Shown in pieces: positions 52,077 to 59,985 of a stretch of 64,000 nt of DNA. A model generated the notes under the pieces. The model was not told the origin of the DNA. It saw nothing but the letters and a program-made list of their open reading frames with translations, and searched no databases. The stretch lies in assembly GCA_963781495.1 (NCBI GenBank), contig CAWAFX010000004.1, positions 287,774 to 351,773 on the forward strand. The letters are read 5' to 3'. Both the position numbers and the translations under genes were made by a program. The stretch's first letter is position 1, and each line of letters begins with the position of its first letter. This DNA comes from Mayfieldus sp963781495 (GTDB lineage: Bacteria > Actinomycetota > Thermoleophilia > Solirubrobacterales > 70-9).

Positions 52077-52967
52077 ATGCGAACAGCGGGCACAGTGGTC
52101 AAACGAACGCTGGTGTCGTTCTACGACGACCAGATGACGCATCACGCAGCGGCGCTGACCTACTACTCGCTGATGTCCCTGTTCCCGGCCACGTTGCTGG
52201 CTCTCTCGCTGCTCGGGCTCCTCGGCCAGTACCCGAGCACCTACAACGCGATCATCGGCTACCTGCGCGACGTCGTCCCCCACTCGACCCTGGTGCCGCT
52301 CGACAGCTCGCTGCGCCAGGCGCTGCAGCACAAGGGAACCGCGGTGACGGCGTTCGTATTCAGCATCGCGCTGACCCTCTACGGAACCACAGGGGTGCTC
52401 GAGGCTGCCCGTCGCGCCCTGAACGTTGTCTTCGAGCTCGACGGCGGCGGTCGTAGCTTCCTGCGGCGCAAGTCGACCGACATCGTCTTCACGTTCGCGA
52501 TCATGGGCCTGGTCCTGGCGAGCTTGATCATGCTCTTCGTCGGCGGTGGGTTTGCCTCCGATCTCTTCGGGTTCATCGGCCTCGGCCACACCGCCGCGTC
52601 GATCTGGAGTGTCGTCCGCTGGCCGGGAGCGCTGGCGATCACGATGCTGATCTTCGCGCTGATCTACTACGTGACGCCGGACGTCGAACAGCGGTCGTTT
52701 CGCTGGGTCACGCCCGGGGCTTTCGTCGGAGTCCTGATCTGGCTGATCGCTTCGCTCGGATTCTCCGCCTACCTCTCCCATGTGGCCAACGTGGGAGCGT
52801 TCTTCGGCGCCTTCGCCGCCCCGATCGTGCTGCTGGGCTGGCTCTGGCTGACCAACGTGGCGCTTTTGTTCGGGGCCGAGGTCGACGCGGAGATCGAACG
52901 TCAGAAGGAGCTGCGCGAGGGGGTTCCCGAGAGCGAGACGCTCAACCTGCCGACCAAGGGAAGCTAG
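52077..52967 (+). CDS. YihY/BrkB-family inner-membrane protein
   Basis: A 296-residue protein with about six helices. The family start is clear: D-D-Q-M-T-H-H-A-A-A-L-T-Y-Y-S-L-M-S-L-F-P, and later GFSAYLSHVANVGAFFGAFAAPIVLLGWLWLTN with FGAEVDAE at the end. The function of the family is unsettled; the old ribonuclease BN label is not supported for YihY. It lies just right of the leftmost tRNA-like relic, hence may be part of the accessory block. Confidence 0.9.
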   Translation: MRTAGTVVKRTLVSFYDDQMTHHAAALTYYSLMSLFPATLLALSLLGLLGQYPSTYNAIIGYLRDVVPHSTLVPLDSSLRQALQHKGTAVTAFVFSIALTLYGTTGVLEAARRALNVVFELDGGGRSFLRRKSTDIVFTFAIMGLVLASLIMLFVGGGFASDLFGFIGLGHTAASIWSVVRWPGALAITMLIFALIYYVTPDVEQRSFRWVTPGAFVGVLIWLIASLGFSAYLSHVANVGAFFGAFAAPIVLLGWLWLTNVALLFGAEVDAEIERQKELREGVPESETLNLPTKGS

Positions 52968-53012
52968 CCGCGGGGGCTAGTTTCGGCCGAACCTCGGAGG
53001 AAGGACAAAACG

Positions 53013-53154
53013 ATGAGCGACAACGCCGAGACCGCGATCCTCGCGGAGGCTGCTTCTGGGTCATCCAGGAACTGATGCGCCACCGCGACGGTCGAGGTCG
53101 TCTTCGACCTGGCCCGGACCTCCTATCGAGAGCTTCTCGAGTCCCTGATCCGGG
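53013..53154 (+). pseudogene. Decayed peptide-methionine sulfoxide reductase (msrA) relic
   Basis: After AGGAGGAAGG, ATG 53013 begins SDNAETAILA in frame 0. The MsrA catalytic motif G-C-F-W then appears in another frame at 53048-53059, followed by VIQELMRHRDG, so one base is lost. From 53091 the frame returns and reads VEVVFDLARTSYRELLESL, an MsrA segment that normally lies about 40 residues later. The sequence is thus frame-shifted, internally deleted and cut off at the end of the SDR gene. The ribosome binding site is still intact. Confidence 0.75.
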
Positions 53155-53889
53155 TCAGTCGCCGGCCGACTGTCCGCCGTCGATGTGCAGGATCTCACCG
53201 GTGACGAACGTGGCCCGTTCGAGGTAAAGGATGCCGTCGACGATGTCGTCGATCTCGCCGAGCCGTCCAAGCGGATGAAGACCGGCGAGGCCGTCGTAGG
53301 AAGCGGCGTCGTGCACCGGGGTCCTGATGATCCCGGGCGCGACCGCGTTGACCCGGACCCCACGTGAGGCGTACTCGATCGCCAGCGAGCGGGTCACGGC
53401 GGCCAAGCCGCCCTTGGTGAGGGCCACCAGCGCGGACGGTTGCTTGCTGCTGGCGCGGTCGACGATGCTCGTGGTGATGTTGACCACATGGCCGCTGCGC
53501 TGAGTGGCCATCTGCTGGATGGCCACTTGCGTGATCTGGAAGAAGCCCGCGAGGTTGACTGCGGTGATGCTCGCGTAATCCTCGGCCGTGTACTCGCTGA
53601 ACGGTTTGCTGATGAAGATCCCAGCGTTGTTGATCAGGCTGTCGATCCGTCCGAATCGGTCCAGCGCGCGATCGACCACTCGCCGGGCGGTGTCGGCTTC
53701 TGCGATGTCGCCCTGGACCGTCACGTAGTCGGATTCGTCGACGGGACCGATCGAGCGCGAGGTGCCCACGACGGCGTACCCGGCACGACGGAACCCGGCT
53801 ACCACGCCGGCGCCGATGCCCTGCGAGGCGCCGGTGACGATCGCGACCTTCTGCGTCGTCGTCATCCCGCGAGGTGCCGTCGCGTTCAT
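53155..53889 (-). CDS. Atypical short-chain dehydrogenase/reductase
   Basis: A 244-residue SDR from ATG 53889. The Rossmann motif T-G-A-S-Q-G-I-G is present, with NNAG at N-N-A-G-I-F and the serine in NITTS. The catalytic Y-x-x-x-K is not: the region reads S-A-L-V-A-L-T-K-G-G-L, so Val stands where Tyr should be. I recall an SDR subgroup with this ALxxLTKGGL pattern, so it is probably a stable variant, not a mutation. Its 3' end abuts the msrA relic. Confidence 0.85.
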   Translation of the reverse strand: MNATAPRGMTTTQKVAIVTGASQGIGAGVVAGFRRAGYAVVGTSRSIGPVDESDYVTVQGDIAEADTARRVVDRALDRFGRIDSLINNAGIFISKPFSEYTAEDYASITAVNLAGFFQITQVAIQQMATQRSGHVVNITTSIVDRASSKQPSALVALTKGGLAAVTRSLAIEYASRGVRVNAVAPGIIRTPVHDAASYDGLAGLHPLGRLGEIDDIVDGILYLERATFVTGEILHIDGGQSAGD

Positions 53890-53975
53890 AGCGCAAATGT
53901 AGGGAAGCCGATTAGTTTCCGGGCCCCATACGGGTCTCATCTCCCAAGGCCCAACGAAATGCGAGGAGCACGCTG

Positions 53976-54590
53976 ATGACGCAGGTCAACCTTTCGATGT
54001 CCATCTCCGCCGACGGATTCGTCGCCGGCCCCGATCAGAACGAGGACAACCCGCTCGGCGAGGGAGGGATGGCTTTGCACGCCTGGCACCTCGGCGACCA
54101 GGCCGAGCACCCCGTCAACAAGCAGGTGGCGGACGAGATGATGGAGGGGTTCGGCGCCTTCATCATGGGCCGCAACATGTACGGGCCGATCCGCGGTGAG
54201 TGGGGCGACACGGACTGGAAGGGCTGGTGGGGAGACGATCCGCCCTACCACGCACCGACCTACGTCCTCACTCACCACGCCCACGACCCGATCGAGATGG
54301 AGGGAGGGACGACCTTCCACTTCGTCACCGACGGGTTGGAGTCCGCCTTCGCGCAGGCTCGTGAAACTGCGGGAGACAAGAAGGTCTCGATCGCCGGGGG
54401 AGCCTCATGCGCCCAACAGGCCCTGGCCGCCGGCCTCGTCGACGAGTTCGATCTTCAGATCTCCCCCGTCATCCTCGGCGCGGGCGAGAGATTGCTCGAC
54501 AACTTCGAGCCCGGCTCGGCGCCGGAGCTCGAGCTGGAGCGGGTACTCGAGGCGCCGGGTGTCGCGCACCTCCGGTACCGCGTGACCTGA
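53976..54590 (+). CDS. Dihydrofolate reductase-like/RibD C-terminal domain protein
   Basis: A 204-residue protein from ATG 53976 behind GAGGAG. The RibD_C/DHFR-like fold is seen in NLSMSISADGFVAGP, the MGRNMYGPIRGEW loop, YVLTHHAH and the VSIAGGASCAQQALAAGLVDEF NADPH-binding segment. Members reduce riboflavin precursors or unknown carbonyl compounds with NADPH. It ends 5 bp before the 46-bp tRNA-Pro repeat, exactly at the edge of the next cassette. Confidence 0.9.
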   Translation: MTQVNLSMSISADGFVAGPDQNEDNPLGEGGMALHAWHLGDQAEHPVNKQVADEMMEGFGAFIMGRNMYGPIRGEWGDTDWKGWWGDDPPYHAPTYVLTHHAHDPIEMEGGTTFHFVTDGLESAFAQARETAGDKKVSIAGGASCAQQALAAGLVDEFDLQISPVILGAGERLLDNFEPGSAPELELERVLEAPGVAHLRYRVT

Positions 54591-54595
54591 ACGAA

Positions 54596-54641
54596 TCGGG
54601 GCGACTGGATTTGAACCAGCGACCTTTCGGCCCCCAGCCGA
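54596..54641. repeat. 46-bp copy of the tRNA-Pro 3' end (att-like, copy A)
   Basis: All 46 bases are identical to 63796-63841 of the intact tRNA-Pro region: discriminator, acceptor strand, T-arm, variable loop and part of the anticodon arm, on the minus strand. The identity stops before the D-arm, so it is not a working tRNA. It is what a recombination site left by an integrated element should look like. Confidence 0.8.
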
Positions 54642-54718
54642 CGAGATCGGGTTCAGCCCAAGTCGGTTCCTGCCTACTCAAGCATGATGAGGTCCGCTGA
54701 GTTCGGCTCGGTTTCTCT

Positions 54719-54743
54719 CAAATTGGACCCCGAATTGGACCCC
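54719..54743. repeat. Short tandem repeat and possible integrase C-terminal relic
   Basis: Two AATTGGACCCC units in tandem. On the minus strand they read R-G-P-I-R-G-P-I then a stop. A similar motif follows copy B at 58962-58986, and a single GAATTGGACCCC lies at 58637. Confidence 0.45.
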
Positions 54744-54907
54744 GCCGCGCCTCGCGACGCAGCTCTTGCTTCTCAAGGCGCCGTCTGCAGCTCCTCAGAG
54801 AGGTCAGGCAGCCCCCGTGTCCAGAGTCTTTATCGGATCTTTGCGTCGTCTTTCTCGCGGCTTGTGGGCCGCCGCCTATCGTGTGGCGATAACGAAAGGA
54901 GCATGGA

Positions 54908-55294
54908 ATGGCAGCCTTGGACACCACGCGCAGGACGCCGATCACGAGCAGGGCGGATCGCTCCGATGAGCGCATCCGCCTGATCGAGGAAGCGGTCCTG
55001 CTAATACGCGGCGAGTGGCCGGCCCTCGCCTGCGGGCTCTGCGAGACCGTCAATCGCGAGACCGGCATGATCATCGGCAGTCCGGGTGCCCTCGACGCGG
55101 CGATCGAGGAGGCCGCCGCCGAGGCAATGCGGGTCGTCGACACCCTCTACGGCCCCGACGCCGCCGCAGCCGTTCGGCGCCGGGCTGCCCTACAGGAGCC
55201 GGCTCCCGCCGCTGTGGGCGACGGGCGGCGCCGACGCCGGATCCGCTTCCGCTATCCCGCCGGCCGCCGGATTCCGGCCACCGCCCGCCGCTAA
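54908..55294 (+). CDS. Small protein of unknown function
   Basis: A 128-residue protein from ATG 54908 with AAAGGAG 7 nt upstream. Residues 25-95 look folded and helical: RIRLIEEAVLLIRGEWPALACGLC, then ALDAAIEEAAAEAMRVVDTLYG. Two cysteines (A-C-G-L-C) form a CxxC. The end is a basic tail rich in Arg. I do not recognise it. It stands alone on the plus strand in cassette 1. The 262 bp after it (to 55556) show no gene and no clear terminator. Confidence 0.6.
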   Translation: MAALDTTRRTPITSRADRSDERIRLIEEAVLLIRGEWPALACGLCETVNRETGMIIGSPGALDAAIEEAAAEAMRVVDTLYGPDAAAAVRRRAALQEPAPAAVGDGRRRRRIRFRYPAGRRIPATARR

Positions 55295-55556
55295 GCCCGA
55301 GAGCCCTGGAGGCCGGCCAGGCGAACCGGCCGCTGCGTTCTCGCTGGGGGCGGTCGGCTCCGGGCCGTTTCGCCTCAACGCGAGTGGACCGGCCGGCTGT
55401 GTTGGCCGGACCCGTTGAGCCCCTTGTCAGTCCGGCCGGTGGGCGATTCCCGAACTTCCTCTGCTCAGGGAGAAGCTATGCGTTGCTCGGCCCTCATCCG
55501 GCCTCGCTGGTGCTGATGCTGCCTGAGGCCCGTTGAGGGTGGCGGCATAGTGCACC

Positions 55557-57674
55557 CTAAAAAGCAATCTGCGAGCCGATGAATACGGTGCGCTCGGTCG
55601 GCAGCCTGAAGGCTTCGATTGGGCTCGCCGCGTTGCGGGCCATCGCGATGAAGAGCTTCTTGCGCCAAAGCCGCACGGGCGGGCCGTCGGTCGACGTGAT
55701 CGTGATCCGCGAGAGGAAGTAGTTGGCGTGTTCGAGGTCCAGGTCCTTTGCGAGCAGGCCCTGCTTACGACAGAGCACCAACAGGGCTGGGACGTTGGGC
55801 TTTTCGTGGTACCCGGTCCGCATGGTCACGTGCGAGACCTTGAACTTGCCGCCGAGCCGCTCGACCGTGAACCGCTCGGAGTCGTCGACGTGCGGGATGC
55901 TGACCGGATCGACGGCGACGATCAGAACCTTCTCGTGGAAGGTGTTGGTGTACTCGACCTCGGCGCGGAGAGCCAGTGGTGTGGTCTCCTTGGTGGGATC
56001 GAGGAAAACCGCTACACCGGGTGCCCGGCCCACCGGAGGATCCCGGGCGGGGAGCCCCTCGAGGAACTCGACCAGAGAACCCTCCTTGGCGGTGCGATTT
56101 CGGGTCACGACCGCCCGCCCGCTGCGCCAGGTGGTCATCACGGTTGCCAGCACGAGCGCAAGGGCCAGCGAGAGCCAGGCGCCGTGCTCGACCTTGGCGA
56201 TGTTGGCGCTGAAGAACGCGATCTCAACGGTCAGGAAAAGCACTGCGATGGGGGCCAGCCTGCGCTTCGAGGTACCCCACAGAAACCGGGCCACGGCCAA
56301 GAAGAGCAGCGTGTTGAGGATGAAGGTGCCGGTCACCGCTACGCCGTAGATGTCCCCCAGCCTGTCGGCGGATCGGAAGACGAGCGTCAGCGCGACAACG
56401 CCGATGCAGAGCCCCCAATTGACGATCGGGACGTAGATTTGGCCTTCCAGCTTGGAGGGGTGGCGGATCGCGATGCGCGGAAGGAAGCCGAGCTGGACGG
56501 CTTGCCTTGCCACCGAGAACGAGCCTGAGATGACAGCCTGGGAGGCGATTATCGTCGCCGCGGTCGCCAAGAAGAGCAGCGGGTATTGGGCCCAGTGGGG
56601 GGCCATCAGGTAGAAGGGGTTTCTCGCGGTGCTGGGATCGTGAAGGATGAGGACACCCTGGCCCAGGTAATTGAGCATCAGGGCGGGCAGGGCCACCACG
56701 AACCACCCAAGCCGGATCGGGGCGGCGCCAAAATGCCCCCGGTCGGCGTAAAGCGCCTCGGCGCCGGTCACCGCGAGCACGACACCGCCGAGCGCCAGAA
56801 ATCCGGCGGCGCCATTGTCGATGAGAAAGCGAGCCCCCCAGGTGGGTGATAGGCCCTGCAGTACCGCTGGATCCTTCACCACCTGGCTGAGGCCGAGCAG
56901 CCCGATCGCGATGAACCAGACCAGGATCACGGGGCCGAATAGCCACCCGATCGTTCCGGATCCGCGCCGCTGGAGAAAGAACAGCGCGACGAGGATGACA
57001 ACCGAGAGCGGAACGATCAGGTGCGCGAGTGCTGGTTCGGCAACCTTCAGCCCTTGGAGCGAGCCGAGGACAGAGATCGCTGGCGTGATGATGCCGTCAC
57101 CGAAGAACAGCGCCGCGCCGAAGATGCCGAGCGTCACCAGCGCCGCCCCTCTGGCGACCCTGTGGCGCTCGAGCAGTGCCGCCAGCGCCATGATGCCGCC
57201 GTCGCCGTGGTTGTGCGCGCGCATGATGAAGCCCGCGTATTTGATCGAGACGACGATCGTCAACGCCCAGAAGATCAGCGAAACGACGCCGTAAACACCG
57301 GCCGGGGTGGCGTGCGCGGCGGCCCGATGGGTCGTGAATATGACCTGCTCGGTGTAGAGCGGACTCGTGCCGATATCGCCGTAGACGACACCGAGGGCGC
57401 CGAGGGCGAGCACGGCCCGGCTGGCATCAGCGATTACGTCTCGCTTCGAGTCCGCCAGGGCCTCAAAGCGCCTGCGAACCGTCGCCGATCGCTCCTCGGC
57501 GGCACTCGGCGCCGGGGGCTCGAAATACCCGAGCTTGTGTGAGCCTTCGTGGAGGCTCTTCTTCTCGGCGGGCGGCTTGCCCGTACGGCCCGTCTCCTTG
57601 GCGGGCCCCATGACGCTTAGCTTGTGTGTCGCCTCATGGAAGCTCCGCCTCGGCCGCGGGCCGTGGTCGCTCAC
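55557..57674 (-). CDS. kup: KUP-family potassium uptake transporter
   Basis: A 705-residue transporter from GTG 57674. The family core starts at L-G-A-L-G-V-V-Y-G-D-I-G-T-S-P-L-Y-T and continues with about 12 helices (GDGGIMALAALL; FFGDGIITPAISVLGS; GVAVTGTFILNT). The soluble C-terminal domain (residues 540-705) ends FIGSQIAF. The N-terminus is unusual: ~60 extra residues with two similar units, S-F-H-E-A-T-H-K-L and S-L-H-E-G-S-H-K-L. The GTG overlaps the stop of the upstream gene as GTGA. It imports potassium, probably with protons. Confidence 0.94.
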   Translation of the reverse strand: MSDHGPRPRRSFHEATHKLSVMGPAKETGRTGKPPAEKKSLHEGSHKLGYFEPPAPSAAEERSATVRRRFEALADSKRDVIADASRAVLALGALGVVYGDIGTSPLYTEQVIFTTHRAAAHATPAGVYGVVSLIFWALTIVVSIKYAGFIMRAHNHGDGGIMALAALLERHRVARGAALVTLGIFGAALFFGDGIITPAISVLGSLQGLKVAEPALAHLIVPLSVVILVALFFLQRRGSGTIGWLFGPVILVWFIAIGLLGLSQVVKDPAVLQGLSPTWGARFLIDNGAAGFLALGGVVLAVTGAEALYADRGHFGAAPIRLGWFVVALPALMLNYLGQGVLILHDPSTARNPFYLMAPHWAQYPLLFLATAATIIASQAVISGSFSVARQAVQLGFLPRIAIRHPSKLEGQIYVPIVNWGLCIGVVALTLVFRSADRLGDIYGVAVTGTFILNTLLFLAVARFLWGTSKRRLAPIAVLFLTVEIAFFSANIAKVEHGAWLSLALALVLATVMTTWRSGRAVVTRNRTAKEGSLVEFLEGLPARDPPVGRAPGVAVFLDPTKETTPLALRAEVEYTNTFHEKVLIVAVDPVSIPHVDDSERFTVERLGGKFKVSHVTMRTGYHEKPNVPALLVLCRKQGLLAKDLDLEHANYFLSRITITSTDGPPVRLWRKKLFIAMARNAASPIEAFRLPTERTVFIGSQIAF

Positions 57675-58261
57675 GCGTGGCCGAGCCCAGCGAGGCTTAC
57701 AGAGGCGGGGAATTCAGCCAGCCCGCCTGGTAGCCGAGCTGCGTCTGTGATCTGTCGGGTTACGTGATCCCCAGATAGCGGCCGGAGGGCGAATAGCACC
57801 CAAAGCGACTCGTGCGAGAGACGGTCGAGGTCGACCAGTCGACCTTGGGGCGCGTAGATCGGGCTGCAGGGGTCGGTGAGCAAACGCCGCCCGAGCACCA
57901 TCCCGCGCGCCTCGACCGCTTCCGAGGACAGGAGGGTGAGGATGAGCTCGGTGAGCACCGGCTTTGCAACCTTCACCGCCGGATGGTCAATTGGTACCGC
58001 GCTGCTCGGTCCCACTGGCCGCGCCCTCTGCGTGAGAATTCGCTCAAAGCAGAGCGCAAGTCGCCGCCGCTCGGACGGCTCCACCAACTGTGCTTCCCGC
58101 AGCGCCAACGAACGATCGCTAGGTCGCTCGATATCGCGAGCGATCTTGGCATCGAGCCAGGGGCGCCTGAGCCGTGTGTAAGCGCCCAGGAGGAGCCTAC
58201 GGAGCCCACCTGCCCGAACGTCCGCCGTGCAACCAATCCTTAAGCTAGCGCTGTTCGCCAT
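57671..58261 (-). CDS. Unknown protein coupled to the KUP transporter
   Basis: A 196-residue protein from ATG 58261. It resembles an uncharacterised actinobacterial family: L-R-R-P-W-L-D-A-K-I-A, then LALREAQLVEPSERRRLALCFERIL, an AVPIDHPAV segment, VLTELILTLLS, and GRRLLTDPCSPIYAPQG. No transmembrane segment or enzymatic motif is obvious. Its last base triplet overlaps the KUP start, so the two are translated together; a role in regulating potassium uptake is possible but unproven. Confidence 0.7.
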   Translation of the reverse strand: MANSASLRIGCTADVRAGGLRRLLLGAYTRLRRPWLDAKIARDIERPSDRSLALREAQLVEPSERRRLALCFERILTQRARPVGPSSAVPIDHPAVKVAKPVLTELILTLLSSEAVEARGMVLGRRLLTDPCSPIYAPQGRLVDLDRLSHESLWVLFALRPLSGDHVTRQITDAARLPGGLAEFPASVSLAGLGHA

Positions 58262-58824
58262 ACGAACATCGTCGGGGCCAGCGCGTAAAGGCGGCGTAGA
58301 GATTCCGACGCCTAGCGCAGAGATTCCGTAAAGACACGCCCGCTCCGACAGCAGGGCGCAATGCCAATGCGGGGTCGATGCTCGACGGGCATACCAAGGA
58401 CCACCTCTGATCTGCCGACCGTCAATGCCAAAGGACGGCGCCTGGTTGCAGTGCGCGTGCTTTGGGACCCGCTGATCGACGTCAGCTTCGGTGAGCCGAT
58501 CGAAGCCCTAACCTGAGCACGCGTCGAGTCCTCGCTCGCCTTTCCGCTTTCGCGTGAAAGCGAGAGCAAGCCATCAAGTCCGCCCTAGCGGATTCAAGTC
58601 ATCGCTCAGAATGGCCTCGCGGGACTGCCCTTCGAAGAATTGGACCCCAAAAAGGCTCAGAGCGATTCGCGATTGGATCGCCCCGATGAGAAAGACCAGC
58701 AAAGCGGCGCTTTTCGCTCGGTTAGGTGTCAAGAATCCAACCAGCGACCGTTCGGTCGCTCAGGCGAGCGAATCTGACTCGATTACTGGTCTCGCTAAAC
58801 CGCTGCAAATCGAGCGATTTTCCT
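58262..58824. other. Intergenic stretch with relics, no convincing gene
   Basis: About 560 bp left of copy B. It contains a 51-codon frame (58361-58516), a GAATTGGACCCC element at 58637 and a degenerate tRNA-like piece at 58739. Base use is less regular than in the neighbouring genes. It looks like decayed mobile-element DNA. Confidence 0.5.
58739..58755. repeat. Degenerate tRNA-Pro piece
   Basis: AACCAGCGACCGTTCGG matches the T-arm/variable region of the tRNA-Pro repeat at 16 of 17 bases. The flanks do not match. It lies 70 bp left of copy B. Confidence 0.4.
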
Positions 58825-58882
58825 AGTCGGGGCGACTGGATTTGAACCAGCGACCTTTCGGCCCCCAGCCGAATGCGCTACC
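58825..58882. repeat. 58-bp copy of the tRNA-Pro 3' end (att-like, copy B)
   Basis: All 58 bases are identical to 63794-63851, reaching into the D-arm side of the intact gene. Beyond it the sequence differs (CCCGTGG rather than CCAGACTG), so no tRNA is formed. With the intact gene it makes a perfect direct repeat around cassette 2. Confidence 0.85.
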
Positions 58883-58961
58883 CGTGGATAGCGGTGCCGC
58901 AGGATTCTGTTTTCGCATGTCTAGACGGCTTCAGTTGCGTTGAGTTCGTCCAAGTTGCGTG

Positions 58962-58986
58962 CAGATTGGGCCCTCGGATGGGACCC
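58962..58986. repeat. Motif related to the element beside copy A
   Basis: On the minus strand this reads G-P-I-R-G-P-N, close to the GPIRGPI relic at 54719-54743 (about 20 of 24 bases after one gap). Both lie just inside a tRNA-Pro repeat, as the last codons of an integrase gene often do. Confidence 0.4.
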
Positions 58987-59031
58987 TGGGAATCTGGCCC
59001 GGCCCGCTTCGCCTTTGACGACGAGAGCGCA

Positions 59032-59955
59032 TCACTGGGCCAGGGCACGGCGGAGGACGGCGCCGAGTTCGTCCATCTGCCGCTGCGACACCTCGGCGGA
59101 CAGGATCGCCTGCGACCCGTGAAACGTGCCTGGCCACTGGTGCAGCTCGACCGGCACGCCCGCCTGGAGCAGCCGCAGCGCGTAGGTGAGGGCTTCGTCG
59201 CGGTTCGGGTCGAACTCTGCGCTGGTGATGTAGGCGGGGGGCAGGCCACACAGATCGATGGCCCGCGCCGGGGCGGCGTATGGCGAGGCGGACGCGGAGC
59301 CGACGTAGTGCCGCCACGATGCGGCGACCTTCTCGCGTGTCATAAACGGCGTATCAGTGAAGTGCCGCGCCGACCACGTCTGCTGCCGGTCATCGAGCTC
59401 GGGCTGGTTGAGTAACTGGAAGCGGATCGGCGGCCCCTGCTGGTCACGTGCCCGCAACGCCACCGCGGCGGCGAGCCCCGCACCCGCAGCGTGGCCGCCG
59501 ATTGCGACTCGCTCCGGGTCAATGCCGAGCTCTGCCGCGTGCTCGGCCGCCCAGGACAGCACGGCGTAGGAGTCGTTCACGGCGGCCGGAAACCGATGCT
59601 CGGGCGCCCGGCGGTAGCCCACCGAGATCACCACCGCGCTTGAGCCGTGGGCGACCCGGACGGCCCACGGGTGCTCGGTCTCCAAGTCACCCATGACAAA
59701 TCCTCCACCGTGCAGCCAGACGATGGCGCCCTGCGCACGCTGCGGGCGGTAGATCCGCACCGGCACGTCCGGATCGGCGGGCACCGTGCGGTCCTCGATC
59801 TCCAAGTCTCCCGTGTCGGGTGCAGGTGCAGCGCCGGCCAGCTCGGCGAGGTTCTTGCGCGCCGCGACCGGGTCGGTCAGATCGGCTGGAGGGAACAACG
59901 AAATAGATGCTTGTAGTTCGGGGTCGATATTGGCCGTTCTCATATCAGTGCTCAT
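59032..59955 (-). CDS. HSL-type alpha/beta hydrolase without the catalytic serine
   Basis: A 307-residue protein; ATG 59955 is preferred because GGAG lies 7 nt upstream. The HGGG oxyanion motif is at residues 82-85, and the acid (AEFDPNRDE) and histidine (GTFHGS) are in place. The nucleophile motif, normally G-D-S-A-G or G-A-S-A-G, is G-H-A-A-G at 154-158, so Ser is replaced by Ala156. The rest of the fold is intact and codon use is normal. It may be a binding protein or a dead paralog. It follows the MFS exporter gene with 30 bp between. Confidence 0.85.
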   Translation of the reverse strand: MSTDMRTANIDPELQASISLFPPADLTDPVAARKNLAELAGAAPAPDTGDLEIEDRTVPADPDVPVRIYRPQRAQGAIVWLHGGGFVMGDLETEHPWAVRVAHGSSAVVISVGYRRAPEHRFPAAVNDSYAVLSWAAEHAAELGIDPERVAIGGHAAGAGLAAAVALRARDQQGPPIRFQLLNQPELDDRQQTWSARHFTDTPFMTREKVAASWRHYVGSASASPYAAPARAIDLCGLPPAYITSAEFDPNRDEALTYALRLLQAGVPVELHQWPGTFHGSQAILSAEVSQRQMDELGAVLRRALAQ

Positions 59956-59985
59956 CTCTTTCTCCATCTGTCTGGTTCCTTGGGA

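Larger units (their letters stand above)
54596..58824. mobile_element. Putative tRNA-Pro-linked cassette 1 (KUP cassette)
   Basis: About 4.2 kb lies between tRNA-Pro repeat copies A and B. It holds a 128-residue unknown protein, a KUP transporter and its coupled partner. No integrase is present; a short GPIRGP-coding relic lies just inside copy A. The first 310 bp (54597-54907) hold no gene. Confidence 0.5.

Noticed and set aside
54718..55143. 141-residue minus-strand frame over the small unknown gene
   Set aside because: The opposite strand has a clear ribosome binding site and protein-like helices; only the last few codons (GPIRGPI) of this frame are of interest.
57675..57800. Possible cyclic-di-AMP riboswitch before the KUP gene (AACCCGACAG on the minus strand)
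   Set aside because: The interval is coding for the overlapping upstream protein and the remaining consensus blocks are missing.
58361..58516. 51-codon open frame in the debris left of copy B
   Set aside because: No ribosome binding site, no recognisable motif, and surrounded by relic sequence.
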